64,000 bases of DNA from Ferrimonas futtsuensis DSM 18154 (GTDB taxonomy: Bacteria; Pseudomonadota; Gammaproteobacteria; Enterobacterales; Shewanellaceae). Shown piece by piece: positions 10,567 to 18,358 of the stretch. The stretch spans positions 1 to 64,000 of the forward strand of contig NZ_AUGL01000018.1 in assembly GCF_000422645.1 (NCBI RefSeq), read 5' to 3'. Position numbers and translations under genes: made by a program. Numbering within the stretch: position 1 is the first letter of the stretch; every line of letters begins with the position of its first letter. Below the pieces are notes generated by a model. The model was not told where the DNA came from and ran no database searches. It was given only the letters and a program-made list of their open reading frames with translations.

Positions 10567-12738
10567 ATGCCAGACCAAACCTTGAAAGAACCTGAGCAAA
10601 AATGGCACTTCTCCGCTCAGGAAGATACCTTCTTCGATCCTCTGCTCGATGCATTGCTTATCGCCTGTAAAATGTATGGGGTGCCCAGCTCAGCAGACGA
10701 ACTGCGGGCAGGGCTGCCACTGGAAGAGAATCGGCTGACCCCGGACCTGCTTCCCAGGGCGGCCAAACGGGGTGGATTGTCCGCCAGGTTGCTGCGCCGG
10801 CAACCCGAGCAGATCGACAACCTGCTGCTGCCGGCCATCGTCTTCCTGCAGGATGGTAAGGTGGCGGTACTGACTGAGCTCAATGCCGAGTCGGCTCTGA
10901 TGGTGCGCCCGGAAGCGGGCGAGGGTGAGATTCGCCTCTCCAGAGAGGAGTTCGAGCAGGAGTACCTGGGATACGTTTTCTACCTTAAGAAGCAGTTTCG
11001 TTACGATAAGCGGGCGCCCAGTTCCCTCAAGGTGAACCGACGCCACTGGTTCTGGGGCACACTTCAGCAATCCTGGAAAATCTACCGCGACGTGTTTCTG
11101 GCGTCGCTGTTGATCAGCCTGTTTGCCATAGCCAGTCCACTGTTCGTGATGAATGTGTACGACAGGGTGGTGCCCAACAATGCGGTGGACACCCTCTGGG
11201 TGCTCGCCATCGGCATCAGCATTGTCTTTCTTTTCGATTTCCTGCTGAAACAGCTTCGTGCCTACTTCATCGATCTGGCGGGGAAGAAGTCTGATGTACT
11301 GTTGTCGTCTCAGATCTTTGAGAAGGTGATGTCCATCAAGATGGCCGCCCGCCCCTCCTCAGTGGGGGCCTTTTCCAAACATATGCAGGAGTTTGATTCT
11401 GTCCGGGACTTCATTACCTCGGCAACAGTGACCGCCCTGCTGGACCTGCCTTTTGGCCTGCTGTTTATCTTCATCATCATTGCACTGGGTGGCTGGGTAT
11501 CGGTGATTCCGCTGACCGCCATGGTGATCGTCATCGGGTTCAGCATCTGGGTACAGCGTCCCCTGAGGGAGAGCGTGGAAGAGTCCAGCCGGATGGCCAG
11601 CGTCAAGAACGCCACCCTGGTGGAATCACTCACCGGCCTGGAGAGCATCAAGCTGGCCGGCGCCGAAGGTCAATTGCAAAAACGCTGGGAGCAGGCCGTG
11701 GGTCACATTGCCGAATGGAATGTGAAGACCCGCCGGCTGGCGTCCTCAGCCAGCTCCGTGGCCAGCTTCTGCATCCAGATGACCACAGTGGGCATCATCA
11801 TCCTGGGCGTCTACCTGATTCAGGAGGGCGAACTATCCATGGGCGGCCTGATTGCCTGTGTGATGCTCTCCTCCCGGGCTCTGGCTCCCATGGCACAGAT
11901 CGCGTCGCTGGCCACCCGTTACAATCAGGCCAAGTCCGCATTGAAGCTGCTGGGCGACATCATGGAGCTGCCAGTAGAGCGACCGGAGGAGAAGCGCTTC
12001 CTGCATAAGGAGCAGCTCGAGGGGCACATCCGCTTCAATCAGGTGAATTTTGCCTACCCCGAGCAGCGCACCCTGGCACTCAATGGGGTCAGCTTCCGCA
12101 TCAGGCCCAAGGAGCGGGTGGGCATCATTGGCCGCATCGGTTCGGGGAAGTCCACCCTGGGACGCTTGATGACCGCCTTCTATGAGCCGACCGAGGGGGA
12201 AGTGTTGCTGGACGATGTGGACATTCGCCAGCTCTCGCCGACCCATGTGCGCCACCTGATTGGCATCGTCCCTCAGGACATTACCTTGTTCTACGGCACC
12301 CTGAGGGACAACCTGAAGCTTGGGGTTCCCTGGATCGACGATGATGCCGTGGTCCACGCGGCGGAGATGGCCGGGGTGATGGAGTTTGTCCGTCAGCATC
12401 CCGATGGCCTGGACATGCCCATCGCCGAGCGGGGCAGCAATCTCTCCGGCGGTCAGCGACAGAGTGTCGCCCTGGCCCGCGCCCTGCTGTTGGAGCCCAG
12501 GATTCTGATGCTGGATGAACCCACCTCCTCCATGGATAACACCTCGGAGGCCAGGTTCCTGAATAAGATGAAGGAGAGCCTCAAGGATCGCACCCTGGTG
12601 CTGATCACCCACAAGGCCTCCATGTTGGAGCTGGTGGACAGATTGATCATTCTGGACAAAGGCAAGATTGTGGCCGACGGCCCCAAAGAGGTGGTTCAGG
12701 AAGCGCTTCGCTCCGGCCGTCTCCACGTTGACCGGTAA
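10567..12738 (+). CDS. LapB-like type I secretion ABC transporter (permease/ATPase)
   Basis: A 723-residue ABC exporter. N-terminal C39-like domain (about residues 20-150) lacks the catalytic cysteine motif (the region reads DPLLDALLIACKMYG), so it is a non-cleaving docking domain as in LapB and HlyB. Transmembrane domain about 165-430. ATPase domain about 480-715 with Walker A GRIGSGKST (near 522), signature LSGGQRQ (near 626) and Walker B ILMLDEP (near 647). It exports the adhesin with the adaptor 17 bp downstream and the TolC-like channel at 5142. The ATG at 10567 is kept, although its ribosome site is weak. Confidence 0.93.
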   Translation: MPDQTLKEPEQKWHFSAQEDTFFDPLLDALLIACKMYGVPSSADELRAGLPLEENRLTPDLLPRAAKRGGLSARLLRRQPEQIDNLLLPAIVFLQDGKVAVLTELNAESALMVRPEAGEGEIRLSREEFEQEYLGYVFYLKKQFRYDKRAPSSLKVNRRHWFWGTLQQSWKIYRDVFLASLLISLFAIASPLFVMNVYDRVVPNNAVDTLWVLAIGISIVFLFDFLLKQLRAYFIDLAGKKSDVLLSSQIFEKVMSIKMAARPSSVGAFSKHMQEFDSVRDFITSATVTALLDLPFGLLFIFIIIALGGWVSVIPLTAMVIVIGFSIWVQRPLRESVEESSRMASVKNATLVESLTGLESIKLAGAEGQLQKRWEQAVGHIAEWNVKTRRLASSASSVASFCIQMTTVGIIILGVYLIQEGELSMGGLIACVMLSSRALAPMAQIASLATRYNQAKSALKLLGDIMELPVERPEEKRFLHKEQLEGHIRFNQVNFAYPEQRTLALNGVSFRIRPKERVGIIGRIGSGKSTLGRLMTAFYEPTEGEVLLDDVDIRQLSPTHVRHLIGIVPQDITLFYGTLRDNLKLGVPWIDDDAVVHAAEMAGVMEFVRQHPDGLDMPIAERGSNLSGGQRQSVALARALLLEPRILMLDEPTSSMDNTSEARFLNKMKESLKDRTLVLITHKASMLELVDRLIILDKGKIVADGPKEVVQEALRSGRLHVDR

Positions 12739-12755
12739 GAGTGGCAGGAGCAGCT

Positions 12756-14210
12756 ATGGAACATCAAGACACGCACTCTTCAGAGTCACAACAGCAGCCC
12801 AGTCATCGGGCTGCCACTGAGCCAGCCAACCCGGCCCGGGGCAGTAATGTCCCGGAATCGGACCTGCAGTTCACCTCCGACAGAATGGCGGTGGTGCTCG
12901 AATCCTCGCCCAAGGGGGCGCGGCTGCTGCTGTGGGGCATCGCCCTGTTTGTGGTGGTCGCCCTGGTTTGGGCCAATTTTGCCGAGCTCGATGAAGTGGC
13001 GGTGGGCATGGGGAAGGTGATCCCCTCCAAGCAACTTCAGGTGGTGCAGAACCTGGAAGGGGGCATCGTCGAGGCGATCCTGGTGAAGGAGGGGGATCAG
13101 GTGGAAGCCGGTCAGCCCCTGCTCAGGCTGGACGATACCCAGTTCAAGGCGACCTTCAGGGAGAATGAGCAGGCTTATGACAACTTGCGGGTGATTGTTG
13201 CCCGTTTGAAGGATGAAGCCTCCATTCTCAGGCTGATGCACGAGTCTCACCAGTTCCGAGCCCCCGACCTGCAGGTCAGTTCCGCCTACCTCAATGGCTT
13301 GCCCAAGGAGCTGAACCTGCTGGTGGCCCGGGAGCGGGAGGTGCTTGAGGGCAAGATCAACAATCTGGAAGCCGGACTGGATGTGTTCTCTGGTCAGATT
13401 GATCAGAAGCGGGATGAGTTGATTGCCCTCAAGAACAAGGGCGCCAGCCTGAAGATCTCCTACGAACTGGCGGAAGAGGAGATCGAGCTCAAGCGGCCAC
13501 TGGTGATTGAAGGGGTGGTGTCCCAGATTGAGTTTCTTCAGGACCAGCGCAGCCTCAACGATCTCAACGGCGAGCGGGAAGCGATTCGACTGTCTATCCC
13601 CATGGTGGAGAAAGAGACCGCCGAGCTGATTCAGAAGCAGTATGAAATGGTGGCCAAGGCCCGCTCCGATGCCCTGAGTGAGCTGAGCACCAGTGAGTCG
13701 GAGCTGAATCAGATGGAGGAGAGCCGGGTCGGATTGGAGGACAAGCTCAACCGCACCCTGGTGGTCTCGCCCATGCACGGCATCATTCAGACCATCAACG
13801 TCAGTACCCTGGGCGGGGTGGTACAGCCGGGGATGAACCTGGTGGAGATCGTGCCGCTCGAGGGCAACCTGCTGGTGGAGGCGCGCATCAAGCCGGAAGA
13901 TATCGCCTTTATCCGTACCGGCCTGGATGCGGTGGTCAAACTCACTGCCTATGACTTTGCCATCTATGGCGGCCTGCACGGCAAGGTGGTGCACGTCAGC
14001 CCGGATACGGTCATCGATGAAGAGGGCCGCAGCTTCTATCTGGTGCGGGTGGAAACCGATAGGGCCTACCTGGGGCCGGAGGCCAACCCACTGCCGATCA
14101 TCACCGGGATGATGACCTCGGTGGACATCCTTACCGGTAAAAAGTCGGTGCTCGATTATCTGCTGAAGCCCATCAATCGTGCCCGGGCCAACGCGCTGCG
14201 GGAACGATAG
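12756..14210 (+). CDS. LapC-like HlyD-family membrane fusion protein of the type I secretion system
   Basis: A 484-residue adaptor: a disordered Ser/Gln/Pro-rich cytoplasmic tail, one transmembrane helix (about residues 50-68, LLLWGIALFVVVALVW), a lipoyl-like half-domain (NLEGGIVEAILVKEGDQVEAGQPLLRLD), long coiled coils (about 130-330) and a C-terminal beta domain with the HlyD signature (LVEARIKPEDIAFIRTG). It bridges the ABC exporter to the TolC-like channel. ATG 12756 is chosen over the in-frame GTG at 12741 because AGGAG ends 5 nt before it. A good terminator follows. Confidence 0.92.
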   Translation: MEHQDTHSSESQQQPSHRAATEPANPARGSNVPESDLQFTSDRMAVVLESSPKGARLLLWGIALFVVVALVWANFAELDEVAVGMGKVIPSKQLQVVQNLEGGIVEAILVKEGDQVEAGQPLLRLDDTQFKATFRENEQAYDNLRVIVARLKDEASILRLMHESHQFRAPDLQVSSAYLNGLPKELNLLVAREREVLEGKINNLEAGLDVFSGQIDQKRDELIALKNKGASLKISYELAEEEIELKRPLVIEGVVSQIEFLQDQRSLNDLNGEREAIRLSIPMVEKETAELIQKQYEMVAKARSDALSELSTSESELNQMEESRVGLEDKLNRTLVVSPMHGIIQTINVSTLGGVVQPGMNLVEIVPLEGNLLVEARIKPEDIAFIRTGLDAVVKLTAYDFAIYGGLHGKVVHVSPDTVIDEEGRSFYLVRVETDRAYLGPEANPLPIITGMMTSVDILTGKKSVLDYLLKPINRARANALRER

Positions 14211-14218
14211 AGGGTAAG

Positions 14219-14243
14219 AAGGAGGGCATTGCCCTCCTTTTTT
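14219..14243 (+). terminator. Intrinsic terminator after the LapC-like gene
   Basis: Stem AAGGAGGGC/GCCCTCCTT with a 3-nt loop followed directly by a T run, 9 nt after the stop codon. It ends the LapB-LapC transcript. Confidence 0.9.
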
Positions 14244-14311
14244 GAAGCCATCAAGCCACCTCTTTTTGGTCGCTGGCCTGATTCTGGCTTTATCTGGAGT
14301 CTCTTAGAGAC

Positions 14312-15223
14312 TCACTCCTGCTTTCGGGCTTCAGGAGAGTTTGGCGCCGCTGCGCCTTGCTGACTCAGTAGCTGCGTCTGTCCCACCAGGACCTGGACAT
14401 GCTGTTTCAGTTCTCCAAGAGGCTTGGCCCCTGACACCTGGATCACCTCCCCGCTGGCGTTGTGGCGAAGGATGTTTCCGGGAGTACCTGTGATGCCAAT
14501 TTTTGCGACCTCGTTGAAATCCTCAAGGACCCGGTGGGCGTGTCTGCCACTGTCCAGGCACTCTTGAAATCGCACTTTGTTCAGGCCGATCTCTTCGGCC
14601 AGGGGAGTGAGACCCTCAAGGGCAAACCCCTGGCCTCCGGATTTGGTACGAAGGTAGATCGCGTCGGTAAAGCGCCAGAAGGCGGAGTCTCCCCCCAGTT
14701 CAAAGGCGCACTCTGAAGCCTCTGCTTGTTTCTGAGCTCCGGGGTTGTGGGATCCCAGAGGGCAATGGCGATAGACCCAGTTTATCTGTCCATTGGACTG
14801 GTCCACCAACTGCCTGGCGGTTGCGTGAAACCGTTTGCAGAAGGGACACTCAAAGTCAGAGTACTCGATCAGGGAGATGGGCGCATCCGGATTACCGTAA
14901 AAGTGGTCCCGTCCCGGCGTGGGGGGGCGCACCAGTTTCGCCCGCTCCTGAGCCAGCTTTGCTCTCTGTTCGCGAGCTTCTGCTCTGGCTTGACGCTGCT
15001 GGTCGAAGTACTCCTGAATGCCCTGATCTACCTCCTCCTTCAACTGACCACTCTCTTTCAGTTCCCGAATCACTTCCCGGGTGATCTGCTCCACCAGAGC
15101 GGCGTGCTCCTGCTGCTTTGGGGCTTCCTCGGACCAGGCCCAGGAGCTCCAGAGTGAGAGGAGCCAGATGCCTCCCAGCAGTGCGACGGTGATACTGAGT
15201 GTTCGGTGTGTGGTGTCGTTCAT
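14312..15223 (-). CDS. DsbA-family thioredoxin-fold protein with N-terminal coiled coil
   Basis: The ATG at 15223 (MNDTTHRTLS) has GGAG 7 nt upstream and gives 303 residues; a longer frame to 15292 is rich in Arg/Pro and unlikely. A signal peptide or anchor (ITVALLGGIWLLSLWSSWAW) is followed by a charged coiled coil (about 40-98), then a DsbA/Com1-like thioredoxin fold with active site Cys126-Pro-Phe-Cys129 and cis-Pro loop GITGTPGN. It should be a periplasmic thiol oxidoreductase or isomerase, similar to BdbD/ScsC-type proteins. It faces the adhesin operon tail to tail; a role in folding OmpA or other cysteine-bearing secreted proteins nearby is only inference. The C-terminal tail is low complexity. 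Confidence 0.85.
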   Translation of the reverse strand: MNDTTHRTLSITVALLGGIWLLSLWSSWAWSEEAPKQQEHAALVEQITREVIRELKESGQLKEEVDQGIQEYFDQQRQARAEAREQRAKLAQERAKLVRPPTPGRDHFYGNPDAPISLIEYSDFECPFCKRFHATARQLVDQSNGQINWVYRHCPLGSHNPGAQKQAEASECAFELGGDSAFWRFTDAIYLRTKSGGQGFALEGLTPLAEEIGLNKVRFQECLDSGRHAHRVLEDFNEVAKIGITGTPGNILRHNASGEVIQVSGAKPLGELKQHVQVLVGQTQLLSQQGAAAPNSPEARKQE

Positions 15224-15800
15224 GATAACTCCGGTTGGAGGTGACCGAGGCCGGGGTCCGGTCCGGTCCGGTCTGTTCCTGATCTTTGACAAATGGCGCT
15301 ACCCTTAGGCTAGCTTATTGACAGGTGATGCAGCAGCCGGATATCGCTGGCCTTTGCCTGCTTTATTGAACGCCGAGGCATGAAACCTTTTGTTTTAACT
15401 GGATTCACTGGTATTGATTGGTTGTTTTTTGGACTTTCATCGAAACAGTGATAACTGCATCCGATATACCTTAAATATCAGTTTCAACTTTCTGATTTAT
15501 TATTAGTTGGCTTTTTTGATTTTAAATTAAACAGCCAAGTTGTCTTCATGGTTAGATTAGCCACAGGGTGTCCAGGCACATCTTTAGCGTCATTTCATCA
15601 GGCAAAGTAAATTCGGAAATATCGATCAAAAAACCGACAGGTTTACGTTGTCTCCCTTTGCGGTGGTTGTTAGCATGCCTTTACTTCGCGTCAATGAATG
15701 CGGGGTTTGTGGGCGAAGTGGGTGCTCACATTTGATGTTCTTGCTGGATTATCAATAAATTGGCCAGATAAAAACCATTTGGTCGGTAAAATAATCGAAA
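15224..15800. other. AT-rich intergenic region upstream of the riboswitch
   Basis: No convincing gene in about 580 bp. The stretch is markedly AT-richer than its surroundings, fitting a divergent promoter region for the DsbA-like gene and the metalloprotease. No confident -35/-10 pair or operator could be assigned. Confidence 0.5.
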
Positions 15801-15898
15801 GCACTCCCGAAAAGGCAAGCCTCCGGGCAACCGGTGGTACGCAAAGTCACAGCTCTTTGGTTTAACCAAAGAGGGCTGGACTACCGAAGGAGTCGCGC
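15801..15898 (+). promoter_or_regulatory. Candidate class I c-di-GMP riboswitch (GEMM-I)
   Basis: The GEMM-I layout is present. A closing stem pairs ACTCC (15803-15807) with GGAGT (15889-15893). Then AAAGGCAAGCC leads into a hairpin CCTCCGG/CCGGTGG capped by a GNRA loop (GCAA), followed by the conserved ACGCAAAG (15839-15846). A second helix (CAGCTCTTTGG with CCAAAGAGGGCTG) and GGACTACCGAA close the core. It ends about 55 nt before the start of a secreted protease, a usual target type for this riboswitch. The expression platform is unclear: no obvious terminator lies between aptamer and start, so translational control is possible. A covariance-model search would settle it. Confidence 0.75.
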
Positions 15899-15954
15899 TG
15901 CCTCTGCCCGATTTTGGGAGCTTTCGAGTTTTTGTAAACTTTGAGGGTTCCCAA

Positions 15955-18285
15955 TTGAGAACAATAAACTTCTCCGTGGCTTCGCGCGATCTCGCCGTGG
16001 CCAACCTATCCGCTCGCTCCTCGTTGTTCGCTGCCCTTGTTACCTTCGGCCTGTCTCTGCCGATGGCGGTGAACCATGCCAACGCGGCCCCGGCCCAGAG
16101 CGCTTCACACAGCCAGCACTCTTTTAGCAGCCAGTCCATGGCCCTCGCCGATCTAATGATGCAGTACCGTCATGCCGACGACGCACAGAAAGCGGCGCTG
16201 CTCGATCAATTGGTCAGCACGGTACGTGTGCGTCAGGCTGAGTTGATGCAGCTCGCCGAGCACAATCCGGCCGCCGCCCTGAAAGCAGCCCTGCCTGCGA
16301 ACAGCCGCCAGGGAATGCCAGCCGAGGTTCAGGCGATGCTGGAGTATAAAGGCAGTGTTGATGGCGAGCTGGAAGTGTTTTACGAAGATTATGAGGATGG
16401 CACTCATAAGTTGCGTCATCAGTTGAAGATGGCCGATGGCAGGCGCATCACTCTGCATCTTGGCAGTCAGGCGAGAGGCCTGGCCAGTGGCACCAAGGTG
16501 CGCGCCAACGGCCTGCGCGTAGGCGAGGCTATGGCACTGACCTCGGACAGCGACATCCTGGTCCTGGCGGCCGATGGCACAAACAGCAGCAGTGGTGAGC
16601 CGGCGCTGACCGATGCGCTGGGTGAGCAACGTACCGCAGTACTCCTGGTGAACTTCACCAATAACACTCAAGAACCCTGGACGGCGCAACAAGCCCATGA
16701 TCTGGTGTTTGGCGAGGTCGATGACTTTATCCGGGAAAACTCTTTTGGTAAGACCTGGTTGAGTGGTGAGGTGCTTGGTTGGTTCACCCTGGCAGTCGAT
16801 CCTACCGGTTGCCCAACCATGGACATTGCCCAGGCGGCCAGGAGCGCAGCCATCGACAGCGGTGCAGATCTGTCGGGTTATGACCGTCTGGTGTACGCCT
16901 TCCCCAACATCGGCTGTTCCTGGTCCGGTGAGGCCACCGTTGGCGGATCTCCCTCTCACGCATGGTTTGATGGCACCCTGGACTCAGCCGGAGTGGTGTC
17001 TCACGAACTGGGGCACAACCTGGGACTGATGCACTCCCATGCCCTGGCTTGTGCTGGTAAGCCCCCTTTAAGTGATGGCTGCATCTCGGTGGAGTATGGT
17101 GATGTTCTGGACCGTATGGGGCAACACACTGCGGGTCATTTCAGCGCCTTCCAGAAGGAGCGCCTGGGCTGGCTCAATTATGCCGGCACTCCCCCGGTCG
17201 AGACGGCCCGTGTTTCCGGTGAATATCAACTGGAGCCTGCCTCCCAGCAAAGCAGTGGCACCAAGGCGATTCGGGTACCGCGAGACCTGGACCCGGTGAC
17301 CGGCCAGCAGCGTTGGTACTATCTGGAAACTCACCAGGCACAAGGATTCGATGAGTTTCTGAACGCCTCCCCATACGGCGACAGTGTTCAACAGGGTCTG
17401 GTGGTGAGACTGGGGACGGATCAGTACGCAGGCAGTGGCTATTTGCTGGACATGACCCCGGGCAGTCAGTATTACGACTGGAATGACCTGGCCTTGCCAT
17501 TGGGGCAAACCTACACCGACGCTACCGCCGGGGTCAGCTTTACCCTGACCAGCATCGGCAGCGATGGCGCGACGGTAAGCATCAGTTTTGATCAGGCCAG
17601 CTGCTCTTTTGCAGCGCCTCATCTGGCGGTAACGCCGGGTGAAAGCCAGTGGGTAGCCCCCGGCACGCCGGTGACCTACTCCGTCAGTGTCACCAACACC
17701 GATGCAGATGGGTGTGGTGATAGCCCCATCGATCTGGCAGCCAATGTGCCACAGGGTTGGAGTGCCGCCTTTGCCGACTCCTCCCTAAGGCTGGCCCCAG
17801 GTGCGACGGCAACCACTGAGTTGACGGTAACCTCTTCCACCTCTGCAACCGATGGCTATTACGACCTGACCGTCAACGCGGTTCACGGTAACGATGCTGC
17901 TTATCAGAGCAGTAGTGTGGTCACCTACATCGTCAGTGACAGCTCCGGGGGCAGCAATCAGGCGCCGGTAGCCGTGGAAGACAGCGTGGTGCTGACCCAG
18001 GTGGAGTCAGTGGTTATCGATGTTATTGGTAACGACTGGGATCCGGATGGTGACGCCCTGCAGGTAGTGGGAACCACGCAGGGGGCCAAAGGAAGAGTGA
18101 CCCTGCAGGGGGATAACTCCCTCCTTTATACTCCGGCAAACAAATTCAAGAACAGCGACAGCTTCAGTTATCAGCTGACTGATGGCACCGATACTGTCAC
18201 CGGTCAGGTCAGCATCACCCTGCAGAAGAGTGGTGGCGGCGGTGGCAACGGCGGTGGCGGTAAAGGAGGTAAGGGCGGCAAGTAA
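15955..18285 (+). CDS. Secreted M6/M11-like zinc metalloprotease with C-terminal cadherin-like module
   Basis: Starts at TTG 15955 with GAGGG 8 nt upstream; 776 residues. Signal peptide (hydrophobic SLFAALVTFGLSLPMAV, cleavage near NANA-AP), propeptide-like region to about 200, then a metalloprotease domain with the extended zinc motif HELGHNLGLMHSH (residues 350-362), as in gametolysin/M6 peptidases. Beyond about 560 comes a NEW3/CARDB-like beta domain (VTNTDADGCGDSPIDLAANVPQGW), then one cadherin-like module (NQAPVAVEDSVVLTQ..., about 675-765) and a Gly/Lys-rich tail. It is probably a secreted or surface protease under c-di-GMP control via the upstream riboswitch. The substrate is unknown; the cadherin-like module resembles those of the adhesin. 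Confidence 0.9.
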   Translation: MRTINFSVASRDLAVANLSARSSLFAALVTFGLSLPMAVNHANAAPAQSASHSQHSFSSQSMALADLMMQYRHADDAQKAALLDQLVSTVRVRQAELMQLAEHNPAAALKAALPANSRQGMPAEVQAMLEYKGSVDGELEVFYEDYEDGTHKLRHQLKMADGRRITLHLGSQARGLASGTKVRANGLRVGEAMALTSDSDILVLAADGTNSSSGEPALTDALGEQRTAVLLVNFTNNTQEPWTAQQAHDLVFGEVDDFIRENSFGKTWLSGEVLGWFTLAVDPTGCPTMDIAQAARSAAIDSGADLSGYDRLVYAFPNIGCSWSGEATVGGSPSHAWFDGTLDSAGVVSHELGHNLGLMHSHALACAGKPPLSDGCISVEYGDVLDRMGQHTAGHFSAFQKERLGWLNYAGTPPVETARVSGEYQLEPASQQSSGTKAIRVPRDLDPVTGQQRWYYLETHQAQGFDEFLNASPYGDSVQQGLVVRLGTDQYAGSGYLLDMTPGSQYYDWNDLALPLGQTYTDATAGVSFTLTSIGSDGATVSISFDQASCSFAAPHLAVTPGESQWVAPGTPVTYSVSVTNTDADGCGDSPIDLAANVPQGWSAAFADSSLRLAPGATATTELTVTSSTSATDGYYDLTVNAVHGNDAAYQSSSVVTYIVSDSSGGSNQAPVAVEDSVVLTQVESVVIDVIGNDWDPDGDALQVVGTTQGAKGRVTLQGDNSLLYTPANKFKNSDSFSYQLTDGTDTVTGQVSITLQKSGGGGGNGGGGKGGKGGK

Positions 18286-18312
18286 AGGCCTGTTGCAGCC
18301 TGTTTAATCAAG

Positions 18313-18349
18313 ACGGGGCGATGGTGTTAACCATCGCCCCGTTTCCTTT
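18313..18349. terminator. Shared bidirectional terminator between two convergent secreted-protein genes
   Basis: Perfect 12-bp stem (ACGGGGCGATGG/CCATCGCCCCGT) with a 5-nt loop. A T-rich tail follows on the plus strand and a weaker T stretch on the minus strand. It serves the protease gene and probably the convergent gene. Confidence 0.85.
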
Positions 18350-18358
18350 TAATGCCTC

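Noticed and set aside
15726-16139. Minus-strand open frame of 137 residues over the riboswitch
   Set aside because: It crosses the candidate riboswitch and the protease signal-peptide region, has no ribosome site, and its composition is explained by the opposite strand.
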